NCBI RefSeq assembly: GCF_020085105.1
Contig: NC_058051.1
Coordinates: 23,811,455 to 23,875,454, forward strand
From: Siniperca chuatsi
Taxonomy: Eukaryota > Chordata > Actinopteri > Centrarchiformes > Sinipercidae
Direction of reading: 5' to 3'
DNA: 64,000 nucleotides
In this document: positions 25,901 through 37,086 of the stretch, one piece after another
How positions within the stretch are numbered: the stretch's first letter is position 1
Layout: every line of letters begins with the position of its first letter
The notes under the pieces: model-generated
What the model was told of the DNA's origin: nothing
Database searches by the model: none
Seen by the model: the letters and a program-made list of their open reading frames with translations, nothing else
Translations under genes and position numbers: made by a program

Positions 25901-28900
25901 AGAATGGATTATACACTTACAGAAGATTTCAAACATACAGTTAACCCAGGGGCTATAAATATGATTATGAATGTTGTGCTTTCCCCTTCAAGCTCTGAAG
26001 AAGGCACACTGTTTCCACAACATCAGCTCATGGAATAAAGTTTACTTATACTTGTCATTCTAAAATGCTCCTGCTTTCTATGAAAAGTATTCTACTTGTT
26101 TCCCACCTAAAGTGTCTTAGTAAGGTGTTAGTCCACCACGAGCCACCAGAGCAGCTTCAATGCAAGTGTCTGGAACTCTACTCGTGGGACGAACATAATT
26201 TATCCAAAATATATTCCCACATTTAGAATCAGAATTAGAAATCAGAATCAGAAATACTTTATTGATCCCCGAGGGGAGCAACAGCAACAGGCAGCATGCA
26301 CTTGAAGAAGTGCGCATGCATTTAGTATTTTGATGATGGTGGTGGAGAGCCTTGTCTAGTATGTTGGTCCAAAATCCCCCATAAGTGTTCAATTTGGTTG
26401 AGATCTGTTGACTTCTGACCTGTATGGAAGCATCTGATTCTATATTTCTCCACTAATTTAGTCAGGTTTTTTAATTCTTTACCCATCTGTGCGTTACTCC
26501 CTACTTTTTAATAAGGAGTAGATCTGTGGGTTGTCTTCAGTAGGTTATTTGTTACTGACTGTGAACGCACCTCTTCTTGTTTTTACATCTTGGGGCCTTT
26601 CCATCACCTCTCGTTATGTTAATTGATAGGAAAGACAATCTCTATTTCCCCCAGGTCCCTTAACTGCACCCCTGAACCTGAGGGTGTCTGACATTGAGAG
26701 CACTGAGGTGACTGTGCACTGGGACCCAGTGACACGCAACTCTATTATGGGAGAACTGAAAGAATACAAGGTGTGTCTATTGTGAATTCAATATTGGATA
26801 ATGAACTTGCATTTATGTTAATAGACAATAGATACTGAGGACATACTGTACTTCATTGGGAGAGTCCACTGGTGTTACTGACAATCAAAAGATCATAATG
26901 AGCTAGAAAAAAAAGAGTTTCAGTTGGTGTAATAGTGTGGAAAGTAGTCTTAAGTGTTCATGTCTTGGTTTGTGGCGACTGTAAGGTAAGGGTTGGACTA
27001 AGGTCTAGCTAATGATTATATCGTTGACAGATGAGGAGAACACACAAATTACATTTTTTTTAATGAGTGTTACCAAACTGTCATCTAATGCACACCTGGT
27101 AGAGAGATGCATCAGGAAACGAAATAATGTGAAAAAAAAGGTTGAATTCCCACTCACTGTGAGCAATGAGTTTAATAATGCTTCATCAAACATCTCATTC
27201 AGAAACGACAACATATTTATACTAAAGACCAAAACCCAATCAAAAATTAATAAAACGAGCCAAATACCAAACTCATGAGCCCATTATCACATCGATAATT
27301 GATAAAAACATCCTTAAAATGAGACAATGTCAAAATCCACAGAATACAAATGAAAATAGAAAAATAAGAAATAGAAAGATGTTTTAAGAGATAAGATGGT
27401 AAAATAAGTTATAATCAACAAGAAAAGGATATTTGTGATAATTGGCTCAGGTGTTTGAGATTTGGCTCCCCTGTTGACTGGTTGTTACAGCATGTAGCTT
27501 TAGTATAAAAGTGTGTATAAAGGTTTCTTGACCGAAACATTGCAACTCTAACAAACTCAGTGCTGACAGTGTTACTTGACAATTGAGACAAACTTTTGAA
27601 GTTACTCGACAACCACTTTATTGCCGATGGCCATGTTCACACTTCATGCACAACGACAAAAACAGCACATCCTGCTTCTTCTAAATAAGATCTCCTACTT
27701 CCTCCCAATACATGATAACATGTATACTGTCATACAATATAACGCAACCAGTTCAAAAATATACGCATAAGAATACATATGTATGAATGTATATTAATAC
27801 CTGGAACTTAACAGTGCGCGACAGTGTGCAGGAATTCAACCTTTTTTTGAAAAACTGTTACTAAAGATAACAATCCAATGGTTGCAGCAGAATCCAAATG
27901 CTGGGTGTGTTGCCTCTCATCTCTCAGGTCTACTACTGGAGGGACAGCAGCCAGCTGAGGTGGCTGAGGGTCAACAGAGCGATGAAGTCTAAAGCATTTC
28001 CAGACAATGGTCCAGAGCCCTCTGGGGTCCTCACTGGGCTCATCCCCTATAGCAACTACAAGATGTATATAGTGGTGGCAAACAATCGATATGAAGGGCC
28101 GCCCAGTAATAATATACACTTCTCAACACCTGAAGGAGGTAAGAAAATTCACTAATTTATCATCCAAGGAACACGAGAACATCGGTGTCCTCTACCACGC
28201 ACGAGTAAATCACAAATTCATGTTTATTTCCAAAGCACATGTGTGCTGTCTCCTGCTGTGTTTTTGTCTGTAGTACCATCTGCTCCCAGATCCTTCAGGA
28301 TCCAACAGCGACATCTGGACAGTATTTATGTCGACTGGGACCTGCCAGCAGAACCCAATGGTATCATTACCGGATATTCCCTCAAGTACCAGACAGGTAT
28401 GCCAACCCAACATCTGAAACACTGTCAAATACCTCTGGAGATTTTTCTGCCTTCCCAGACTACTCTCTCAAAGCATATTGGAGTATTCTGCTGTCCTCCT
28501 AGGAGAAACAGCAAAGCTTTAACAACAGAAAAGGAAACGATTTATTTCACTAAAGCTGGCAAAGGTTTCCACATGACACTTAAGTCCACATCCCAGTAGC
28601 ACATGATAGCGCACTTAAATATGCACTCAAAGGCCAAATACCACTGAAGTATGTTCTCGAGAGGGTAATGAACACTTGTGAAGGCACTCACCGATCAAGT
28701 ATGGTACTTAATAGCTCAGTCGTGTGCACTCTACCAGCATCAAGAGTCCTGAGCACTGAAATTTCCACTCTCCCCACAGTGAATGCCACCAGGGGAGAGG
28801 AGCTGCAAATTGAAGAGTTCCCTCCAAATGTAACAAGTTTCTCAGTCCGGCGATACGACCGCTACACTCGATACAGATTCTCTGTGGCAGCACGAACTCG

Positions 28901-30951
28901 GGTCGGGATAGGGGAATGGCATACGGAGGAGTCACTCCACTACACCACTGAAAGTAATTTACTACTTGCTACATGCATCAACATAGCTGGTGGTCTCCTA
29001 AATAAACACTTTGAAGTGCTGAATGGATGTTGACTTTGATGATGTGTGTACTTGTTGTGTGTTTGTCTCAGTTTATGCTCAGGACCAGGTGGACATCTCC
29101 ACTCAGGGCTGGTTCATCGGGATTATGTGTGCTGTGGCTCTCATCGTGCTCATCCTACTCGTAGTCTGCTTCATCAAGAGGAGCCGGGGGGGGAAATACC
29201 CAGGTACAGTGGTGATTCCTCATATTCTATGATGTCCAAAATCACCACTCTGTATCTCTTATAAACAGCATAGCTTGTTTTAATTTCAGTACGGGAGAAA
29301 AAAGACATTTCACTGGAGCCGGTGGATGACAAAGATCAGGAGGGATCATTTGACTACCGGTAAGAATTACAGCAGACAGCTGGTGGAAAATAAACAAATA
29401 AGAAAAACACACTCACTGCAAATTTTACTGCTACCACCAGAGAAAAAGACAATTATGGCACAGCTTATCATCACGTTTTCAGGCTGTACTGTCTAATCTG
29501 CCTAACTGTTTTACAAAATCCTATTTCAGGTTTCCAAGGTGTGTTACATCATGTACTAGTATTTATGTAATGGCATGGTAATAATACTCAACACTGAATA
29601 GATCATAATGTTTCCCATAATATTGTACAGCACTATCATTGTTGAAAACTCTAACTACAGTAGATGTGTATTTACATCCATTTGCTCTGTAGCTGTGCAT
29701 TAGAATTCTTTTTGGTAAATTAAAGCTCCCCCGTGGAGTTATCTTGTAAACAAACACCTTATGTTTACAGTATTCTTGAGGCCTGACAAACGTGTTGAGC
29801 CCATTTCCTTGCTTCTTTAAAAAATGATCAAAGTCAATGTTTTTAATATTTTAAATCACTCATAGTTTAGATCCATGTTTGCTAGCTGGCAGTCTTCTTC
29901 ACTGCCTTTCCTGGAACATTGCTATGTGTCTTTGCGTGTTACCGCCACCTACATCAATCAGTGGAAGATCAGAAAACAGGAGGCAGAAATGAAATGAATG
30001 AAATCACGTCACATGCCCGCACGTGCATAATATGACCAAAATGGGGACCCACTCATAAAAACATTGCTCCATAGCACTACAAGTGGTCAAAAACTCCACA
30101 GGGTGTCTTTAATTTTGATTGAATTTTAGCATGATGCTGCACAGGTACAAATCAAATCTGGTTACAGTATTTATAACCTAATTTATGATAACTTTTTGAT
30201 CATACTTTAATTATTTTCTGTTTTTTCTTCTATTTACTCTACCTAAACCTTTATTCCCCCCAAACTTCAACCCTGTTCTTTTCCCACTGAACCACTCAAG
30301 GTCTCTTGAAAGGTATGAAAAGACTAAATATTGACACATTGACACTTAAACTGTACAATCCTGCATGGGTTGTTATTTATTCATTTGTTTATACAGTATG
30401 TAACTGACAGAAGTTTGGAGCTATAAATAGTATATTCAATAGAGTACTGGAACTGTTATAAGCATTTTATGAATGGATGGATCAATGAAATGTGACAGAA
30501 TCATCTATACTGTCATACAAATGATGGTCTCAAACAAACTCTCTTCATATTTTAGGATAGCACGTGTCTCCACTCTGCCTTACCCCAGGCGGTATGTACA
30601 TGTACAATCTGAATGTATTGATACATCAGGTTGAGTTTTATCCTCCATCCTTTCTGTCGTCTAGTGCTGATATAACGTACCTCTAATATCAAGTTTTTAT
30701 TTTTTGCATTATTTTGTAGAGAGGAGGAAAGAGGGCTTCAAAGAGGCCAGCCGTCTATGGAGGCAATGATGAAGCGATCAGACAGTGACGACAGTCTGGT
30801 GGACTATGGTGAAGGAGGAGAGATACCATTCAACGAGGACGGCTCGTTCATTGGCCAGTACACAGGAACCAGGAGAGATGTCAGGGACTTGGACTTTGGT
30901 GGAAGTCTGGAGCTCCATTCTCCAATGAATACCATCTACTCCCTGGCATAA
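17789..30951 (+). CDS. nfasc: Neurofascin-type L1-family cell adhesion molecule
   Basis: 26 coding exons: 17789-17864, 17970-18075, 18187-18377, 19205-19327, 19473-19691, 20755-20866, 21033-21220, 21302-21433, 21530-21673, 22751-22862, 22973-23136, 23232-23379, 23510-23634, 23718-23819, 23916-24113, 24537-24607, 24728-24950, 26655-26770, 27928-28138, 28274-28396, 28780-28953, 29072-29203, 29290-29359, 30301-30312, 30556-30591, 30720-30951. Phases agree; total 1179 aa. Order: signal peptide (~1-19), six Ig domains (~26-614), four FN3 domains (~615-1020), one membrane helix (~1033-1056), cytoplasmic tail with [13 protein letters not shown] and the ankyrin-binding FIGQY (1146-1150), ending YSLA. 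Features such as [38 protein letters not shown] and the YSLA end match neurofascin better than NrCAM. Neurofascin clusters ankyrin and Na+ channels at axon initial segments and nodes. The fifth FN3 and mucin-like segment of some isoforms are absent. The a/b paralog cannot be decided. Confidence 0.93.
19771..20462. mobile_element. hAT-like MITE in nfasc intron with embedded retroelement tail
   Basis: Begins CGGTGGTGGATAGTAAC and ends GTACTTCTTCCACCACTG. Same family as 16816. The flanks ggaacctg and gtaacctt are a weak 8-bp duplication (6 of 8). In the middle (about 20014-20140) lies a 'aagactttattgatccc' fragment of retroelement origin, also present at the same place in the related copy near 50.1 kb. 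Confidence 0.65.
22921..22954. repeat. (GT)n microsatellite next to an nfasc splice acceptor
   Basis: An almost pure GT run that ends 18 bp before the AG acceptor of the exon starting at 22973. It takes the place of a normal polypyrimidine tract. Confidence 0.95.
24184..24500. repeat. Foldback interspersed repeat in nfasc intron
   Basis: Contains the fish repeat core 'gcttagcataaagac'. 'gaagatcgataccac' near its start and 'gtggtatcaatcttt' near its end are an inverted pair, so the element can fold on itself. A related copy lies at about 32120-32450. Confidence 0.6.
25228..25495. mobile_element. Short MITE, GTTTCCATCC/ATTTGGATGGAAAC ends
   Basis: Starts GTTTCCATGGGCATTT and ends ATTTGGATGGAAAC, imperfect inverted ends shared with the longer copy at 41345-41902. 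It lies in the large intron between exons ending at 24950 and starting at 26655. Confidence 0.5.
25583..25594. repeat. Poly-G run of 12
   Basis: Twelve consecutive G residues on the + strand inside an nfasc intron. Length calls at such a homopolymer are unreliable. Confidence 0.9.
26105..26420. mobile_element. Interspersed DNA-element fragment with nested retroelement tail
   Basis: A common fish repeat ('ggtgttagtccaccacgagc' to 'gtgttcaatttggttgagat') is interrupted at about 26226-26300 by a 'gaatcagaaatactttattg' fragment, the 3' tail seen again at 33070. It is a nested insertion inside an nfasc intron. Confidence 0.55.
30301..30312 (+). other. nfasc: RSLE 12-nt micro-exon of nfasc
   Basis: The 12 bases GTCTCTTGAAAG are flanked by ag| and |gtatga. 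Entering and leaving in phase 2, they complete Arg and add Ser-Leu-Glu after FDYR, giving Tyr-Arg-Ser-Leu-Glu. L1-family genes are known to carry this neuron-specific cassette, which makes a tyrosine sorting signal (YRSL) for clathrin adaptor AP-2. Skipping it keeps the frame. Confidence 0.82.
30556..30591 (+). other. nfasc: 36-nt in-frame cassette exon in the nfasc tail
   Basis: Flanked by tttag| and |gtatgt, phase 2 to phase 2. It encodes about 12 residues ([11 protein letters not shown] plus a split Arg). I do not recognise it in mammalian neurofascin. It can be skipped without a frameshift, so it is probably alternatively spliced. It is the least certain exon of the model. Confidence 0.55.
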
Positions 30952-32119
30952 AACTCAAAATTCAAACTGTCTTCCTGACTTCAACTCAACTATTTGTCAT
31001 GTGATTTTACCATGCTTGTACCCGCCACCTTGAATTAAGAACTTGTGGTGCTTTTGGTTTGTCTGCAGGAGGGAACAGCTGGAACCAGAGGTGCTGTTAC
31101 CCTCTGCGTCCTTGCAGGTAAAGCAACTTTAATGCATTTAAAGAAGAAAATGGTGGAATAGTTGGGACAATACTAGAGATGAGATGCTTATTCATCTGAT
31201 GAAAAGCAAGCTTTACCGTTTGTGTTTCATATTGCATATTCCTGTAAATAAAAACGCTGCGTGTTTGTGCATATGCATACGCATGAGTACATGTACGTGT
31301 TCAATTATCCTGTCAGTGCAGAGAGGCTGCACATCAGAGGAGACAGAAGTGGATCAGTTTATCATGTTGATAAAAGCAGTTGCAAGGACCAACTTAACTA
31401 CTGTTATTGCATCTTTTTCTTTCAGCTAATTCCAATAATGAGATTTGTGTTATTTTTGTATGATGGCTGTTTGAAATAAGGGCTGCATACCATACTTTCA
31501 CGATCAGGGGAACCACAATGTAATCCCTGAACTTCGATTGCTTCCTCTTTGTTGTACACACTAGTATTGAAGGTTCAATGTGAAAGTATAAAAGTGTTGT
31601 TGGTGATAAGTGAAGGATAATAAAATATCTCCAGGGACTAATGATTCATCTGCACAGTGAGTTTGCGAAATGTGATCTGATGGGAGGCAAGAGATTAAAC
31701 CATTTGGGGAATCCGCAAGTAGCCATGAATCAGCTGTAAAATCAGAAATTGCTCATGTTTCTCTACAAACTTGTCTCCCCATTTTACCCACTACGGAGAC
31801 AGAAATCATTCATTTTGATGTAACAGCTTTAGTGTATTTGACCTCTAACATCATCTGTGTATTACCACAGTTATGTCCTAAATGTAAATAAAGTGGAAAT
31901 ATTTATTCCTAGCATGTTTGATAGGACTCTGAATGTTGAATTCAGCTGCTCTGTTTCCGAATTTTAAAGGGGGTGGTTTATTATTCTTTGAATATAATTC
32001 TTAGAATTAGTTTTAACCGTTTGCAGGTGTCTGGGTTTAAGCCATCTGGAGAGTTTAAACAATGTGTTTGAATCACAGAATAGTGTACTTCATTTGCTTT
32101 AAAAACTTAAAGTTAAAGT

Positions 32120-32450
32120 TCTTAAAGGTAAAGTTCAACACTCCAGGAAATTCACTTGTTTGCTTTCTTGAGTTGAGAAGATTGATACCACTATCATGTC
32201 TATACACTATAGCTACACCAGCAGCCGGCTAACTTAGCTTAGCATAAAGACTGGAAACAGGGGGAAATTCTGTCCAAAGGTAACACTACAACTACTAGGT
32301 AAAACTACCTACCAGCGCTTCTAAACCTCATTAATTAACACGTTATATGGTCCTGTTTTCCCCTGTTCCCAGTCTTTGTGCTAAGTTTAAATGGCTGCTG
32401 GCTGTAGCTTTGTAATTACAGAGTTACTTTTGTGTCCTTATTATGCAATC
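32120..32450. repeat. Foldback interspersed repeat, second copy
   Basis: Carries 'gcttagcataaagactgg', 'aaacagggggaaa' and the closing 'ggctgctggctgtagcttt' of the family seen at 24184. Its two ends are inverted relative to each other. Confidence 0.6.
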
Positions 32451-33069
32451 AAAAAATAGGTTTGAGAGCAAAACTATCAACACTCACAAATGTGTGATTA
32501 AAAATGTCATCCAAAAGTTTTGTTTGCAAATCCAAAAGTTTCAAAATCAATGTAATAGCATAGTAAAATTATCTTATATAATAGCAAGCATGCTGTTTTT
32601 GAACTGGTGCATGTAGATTGCTTCAGTTTTTGACTGTGGTTAAATGAGCCGTGGTTTGTGAAAACCCGGTCAAGCCAGTGGCCGTTTGGATTTTGATTCA
32701 CATCTATTCATGCAGTTGAATAGACGCCAAACATTTGCTGGTTCTAGCTTCTCAAATGCAAGCATTTACTGCTTTTCTTTGTCAATTATAATAGGAAATA
32801 TCTTTGGGTTTTGGACTGTTGATCTGATAAAACAACCAATTGGAAGACGTTACTTTGGGCTGTGAGAAATAATGATGGGCATTTTTTCACAATTGTCTGA
32901 CATTTCATGGACAAACCAATCGATTAATTGAGAAAATAATCAGCAGATTACTTGGTAATGAAAATAATTGTTACTTGTAGCCCTAATGTATTTGAAGTTT
33001 TAGATCGGTCTAAAAAGTCTGAAAAGGCCAACAGTGACCGACCCCAAGACAAGTTCAACTCAAATTCAA

Positions 33070-33620
33070 CACAAGTCAGAATCAGAAATCAGAATCAGAA
33101 ATACTTAATTGATCCCCGAGGGGAAACTCTTTTGTTACAGCTGCTCACTATCACATCAATGCACAGAGGAAGAGAAGTACTAAGCAAATCAAAATAATAC
33201 ACTATAATACAGCTAAGATAAATTAAGTACAAAGTGGATATAAGTATAAAAGCTAAAATAAGTGCAAGTACAAAAGTGGATTTACAGGTTGATAAGTATG
33301 TACAGTATAATACAATGTAATAATGTATGTAATAAGTAATAGTGCAATAATGAGTACTGTCAAATTAAGTGTAGCAGATTAGCCAGATTATTAGATGGTG
33401 GATTTTGCATAGCAGTAATATAAATATCAATAAATAGGGAATATTAAACAGAAAACAGAGCATATTGCACAGGAGTATTAAACAGAGAATATTGCACAAT
33501 ATTTCAAGCGATGTTAGAGGGAGGAGTTAAAGAGTTTGATGGCCACAGGCAGGAATGACTTCCTGTGGTGCTCTGTGATACATTTGGGATGAGTCTTTCG
33601 CTGAATCCACGACAGAAGAA
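33070..33620 (-). mobile_element. 3' end of a non-LTR retrotransposon (LINE)
   Basis: On the minus strand a short frame ends HHRKSFLPVAIKLFNSSL and a stop (about 33513-33600), the usual C terminus of a fish LINE reverse-transcriptase polyprotein. The non-coding tail then runs to 'cctcggggatcaattaagta' at 33090-33120. The copy is truncated 5' and inactive. Confidence 0.65.
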
Positions 33621-34023
33621 GTTTTCTACAACCTTGCTTATAACACAAGCAAATGCTGTAAGCAGCAGGACATGCAACCACCAAAGGGAGTGTACTTTAG
33701 AAGTTTTGTGTTGGTCCATGGTTCGTACCATGGAAACCATTTTAATCCTTAAGTTATATAATATACAGTGCATCATTTCATACATTTATCAAGGCCATCT
33801 TATCTGCATGAATTGGCCAGCTGTCCGTATCTGAATGACTTTACATTGGCAAGTTTACATAACCTCAAGTGCTTTGAATCAGGCAATAAAAACAGATTTA
33901 ATCACCAGTCATCTTCTGACAGCTCATTGCAGTCTAATATGACCAGTTTAACAATTACCCTCTCTTGAAGCATCCATCACACCTCACTAGACATGCAGCC
34001 TTTGTCCCTCTCTTATCTACGTC

Positions 34024-34030
34024 TATAAAA
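34024..34030 (+). promoter_or_regulatory. TATA box of the first chitinase gene
   Basis: TATAAAA, about 260 bp before the start codon. A short non-coding first exon would follow and end at GAAGAG|gtaagt (donor at 34080), joined to the acceptor at 34252-34253. Placement fits a TATA-driven gene with one 5' UTR intron. Confidence 0.6.
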
Positions 34031-34891
34031 GGGACTTACAGGTGGATCATAGGCATGTCCAGCCAATCACCTGGGAAGAGGTAAGTCATCAGCATACAGA
34101 GGTTTTAGTAGCCTACATTTTACAAGAATAAATGTTATGTGCAGCATTAGGCTACTACCTATAGTACAACCTGTAGAATCAGTTGCAATTTGCAAAAACT
34201 ATAATGCAATCTTATAAAGATTCGTAACACACAACATTTTTTTTTTGTTGCAGATCAGTCTGAGGAAAAGGCTCAGCTGATACAACATGGCTCAACTAAC
34301 AATCTTGGCTGGTAAGTTACATTCTTTCAGTTGTTAATTCATTCAGAGGCAGTGATCTCATGCAAAAAATGACATCAAATTTCAATTTTTTTAGGACTGT
34401 CCCTTTTGATGTATCTTCAGATAGGTAAGCATCCAGTATTTAACTTCTTTATGTCATTTGCTTTTTAACCCCATGACCTAGAATAGAAACTTAATTATAA
34501 TAATTTCTCTCCTCTCCAAAAATGTCTTCTACCAAACTGGTGTGCTACTTCACCAACTGGTCCCAGTATAGACCAGGTGTTGGCAAATATCTGCCTGCCA
34601 ATGTAGACCCCAACCTCTGCACACACCTGATCTACGCCTTTTCAATAATCAGCCCTTCTAACGAGCTGGCACCCTATGAGTGGAATGATGATGTTCTCTA
34701 TAAATCCTTTAATGAACTCAAGAATAGGTGAGTTGTTCCTGCCTGTAGAATCAATCAATTGCAGGTCTTCGTCACCGTCATTTTAAAACAACTAATCACA
34801 TCAGCAGTCGAGATGAAGTTGGATGTTTTAGTGTGATTATTGATTCAAGTGGTATCATTCAGTTTTCCATATAAGAAGATTTGATTTGATT

Positions 34892-35350
34892 AACTGCAGT
34901 GGAATCTAACTAAGTACATTTAGTTACTGTCCTGTGAAAACCATGTATCTCCAAAACGGCAGCTTTTCAGCTTTGTGGCAGTGCAATTTTCATATTATTG
35001 GTGCATTTTTAAATAGTTTGATTAGCTTAACAACTTAATTTTATCCTTTACATTTATTTTTTCTAATCCTTACTTCTTTCACTTACTCTAATTACCATTA
35101 GTGTACATTAGCCTAATAGCACATCATCTAGAGTATGCCACCCCCATATTTCACTGCACATATTGAAAATAAGAGTATGTGACAAATAAATCTTTGAATC
35201 TTCAATCCACTGCACTACATTTCAGAGGCAAATATAATACTTTTCACTCCACTATTTTCATCTCGCAGCTATCTGTATAGTTACTAGTTACTTTGCAGAT
35301 TAACATTTTACATACAAAAGCTATGCTCAACTTTGAAATTTGCACAGTAT
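34892..35350. repeat. Degraded hAT-like MITE fragment in chitinase pseudogene intron
   Basis: 'cagtggaatctaactaagta' at about 34900 and 'ccactgcactacatttcaga' near 35206 match the internal sequence of the CAGTGGTGG family. The right end is not recognisable and foreign sequence splits it. Confidence 0.5.
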
Positions 35351-36379
35351 ATAAAGGCCCAAAGTAAATAAATACGTATGTTCCAAACTTAAAAGAAAGG
35401 GTTTTGAGGGGACATGAGTAAAAAAAAAGACAAAAACTGTATGTAGTTTTATCATTAAATAAATTTTAAAAAGTGGAAGAAAAAAGAAAAAGATGCACTA
35501 ATTAATTGTAAATCCACATGTTTTTGCATATTTCTTGCACAGAAACCCCCGGCTGAAGACTCTGTTGGCTGTTGGTGGGTGGAACTTTGGACACACAAGA
35601 CACACAATTTAATACATCACAAAATTGAACTCAGATTGAATTAATACAAGCCCAGCATAAAGAAAAAGATGTTTCACATGAATCATGTTGAGGATGTAGT
35701 ATAATTTTCTTCCATTTCTACAGATTTGCACTTTCCTCCAAGGAGGCAGTCTTCACTGGATTGATGAGCAAATGGTGCCCTATGCCATTAAAGGAAATGC
35801 GTGGGTTGGGTTTGATAACAGACAGAGCTTTGAAATCAAGGTAATAAATAACATATTACCCTTCATATCTATGTTTATGGAGATAATAAACAAGATAAAA
35901 GTAGCTTATCTCTATCACTACTTGCCAGCTATAAGTATCTTTGCTTTCCTTCCTGTTTTTAATACCTCAGATTGAGCAGAAGGTCTCACTCTAACTTGAA
36001 ACTTTGCATTTCAGCAAACCAGTGTTGGAAATCCAACCCAGGTGTACAAATCAAAAAGACATCAAAGATAGAAAATATTATCTAATTCTTACATGATAGA
36101 GCCACCAAACTTCGCATATGTGTTGGATCAGAAATTATGTGATTTGGTTGTACTCTACATTACCACTGCTGCCTATATTGCCGATATATCACAGAATTTT
36201 TATCCTCGTAGTTGTTTGCAATGTGACACATGAATTATGGTAATAATACAGTTAAGTTACACATAAATGGAGGAAAGCATTTTCTGGCATGAGACAGTGC
36301 AGAAAAAACTTACAGGTGCTGGATCAAAAACAAACTGAAGGAAAAGGTCAGACAAAGGTCAGACTGTGCTGATACCTTA

Positions 36380-36421
36380 ATCTAACAGAGAAACGTTTCA
36401 GTCTAACAGATCTTCATCAGA
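36380..36421 (-). ncRNA. Hammerhead-ribozyme-like motif
   Basis: On the minus strand the core CTGATGA is followed by a short AGATCT-GTT-AGACT stem-loop and then GAAACGTTTC. These are the two conserved hammerhead core boxes (CUGAUGA, GAAA) around a small stem II. Penelope-like elements are known to carry such motifs. No element body is evident here. Confidence 0.4.
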
Positions 36422-36453
36422 ATTTGTCAAATAAACATCACAAAGCAGAGCAA

Positions 36454-36456
<3 letters not shown>

Positions 36457-36491
<35 letters not shown>
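36457..36491. repeat. (AT)n microsatellite
   Basis: About 17 uninterrupted AT units next to the hammerhead-like motif. Confidence 0.95.
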
Positions 36492-36494
<3 letters not shown>

Positions 36495-36703
36495 TAGACA
36501 CAAACACATTCATCACTCAGGTGGCTGCATGCGATCTGCATGATTGCAGCAGAGCTGGATAACACTGTCAGATACTTCCCATCGAGGGGACAAAACATGC
36601 CTTTAAGGAAAAGAATTAAGAATAAATATATAATCTATATTCATCTATGAGACTCATTATGTTCTTGTATTATGATGTTTATTATGATGTTTATCTGACA
36701 ATG

Positions 36704-36740
36704 CCTGACAAAGATCTCTTTTAGTTCGAAATGTTTTGTC
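36704..36740 (+). ncRNA. Degenerate hammerhead-like motif
   Basis: CTGACAAAGATCTCTTTTAG followed by TTCGAAATGTTTTGTC. It resembles CUGANGA...GAAA with substitutions and lies in opposite orientation to the better motif at 36380. Confidence 0.25.
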
Positions 36741-37086
36741 TTTTGTCTTTTATATTCTGACATGAGGCTATGCTAGACCATTCAGGGACCCCACAGTGCG
36801 TTGGGCCACATTTGGTCCTGTTGAATAGTGTCAGCATCACAAATGTTTAAACAACAGAAATAACGCAGACATAATTTCACCTTCAACTGGACTGTAACTA
36901 AAATCTTCAACTCTTTGGATGTAGAACGTCTCCCAAATTGGCTAGGACTCAAGTCTCTGTATTTCCTATTTATGTTTGGGGGTTCTTTGATATGATCAGA
37001 CACTTTTGCACTCTGTGAATAAAACCAAAAATGTTTTTTTTCTCATTCAATTCAGCTTAAATACTTGAGAAAGGTCTTGGAATGTG

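Larger units (their letters stand above)
30952..34020. other. nfasc 3' UTR and intergenic repeats
   Basis: AATAAA motifs at about 31618 and 31887 are candidate nfasc polyadenylation signals. A foldback repeat related to 24184 occupies about 32120-32450, and a LINE tail lies at 33070-33620. I see no protein-coding gene. Confidence 0.45.

Noticed and set aside
31070-31119. Possible extra nfasc 3' exon (ctgcag| ... TTGCAG|gtaaag)
   Set aside because: It has plausible splice borders but lies after the YSLA stop codon in the UTR, and no in-frame use is evident.
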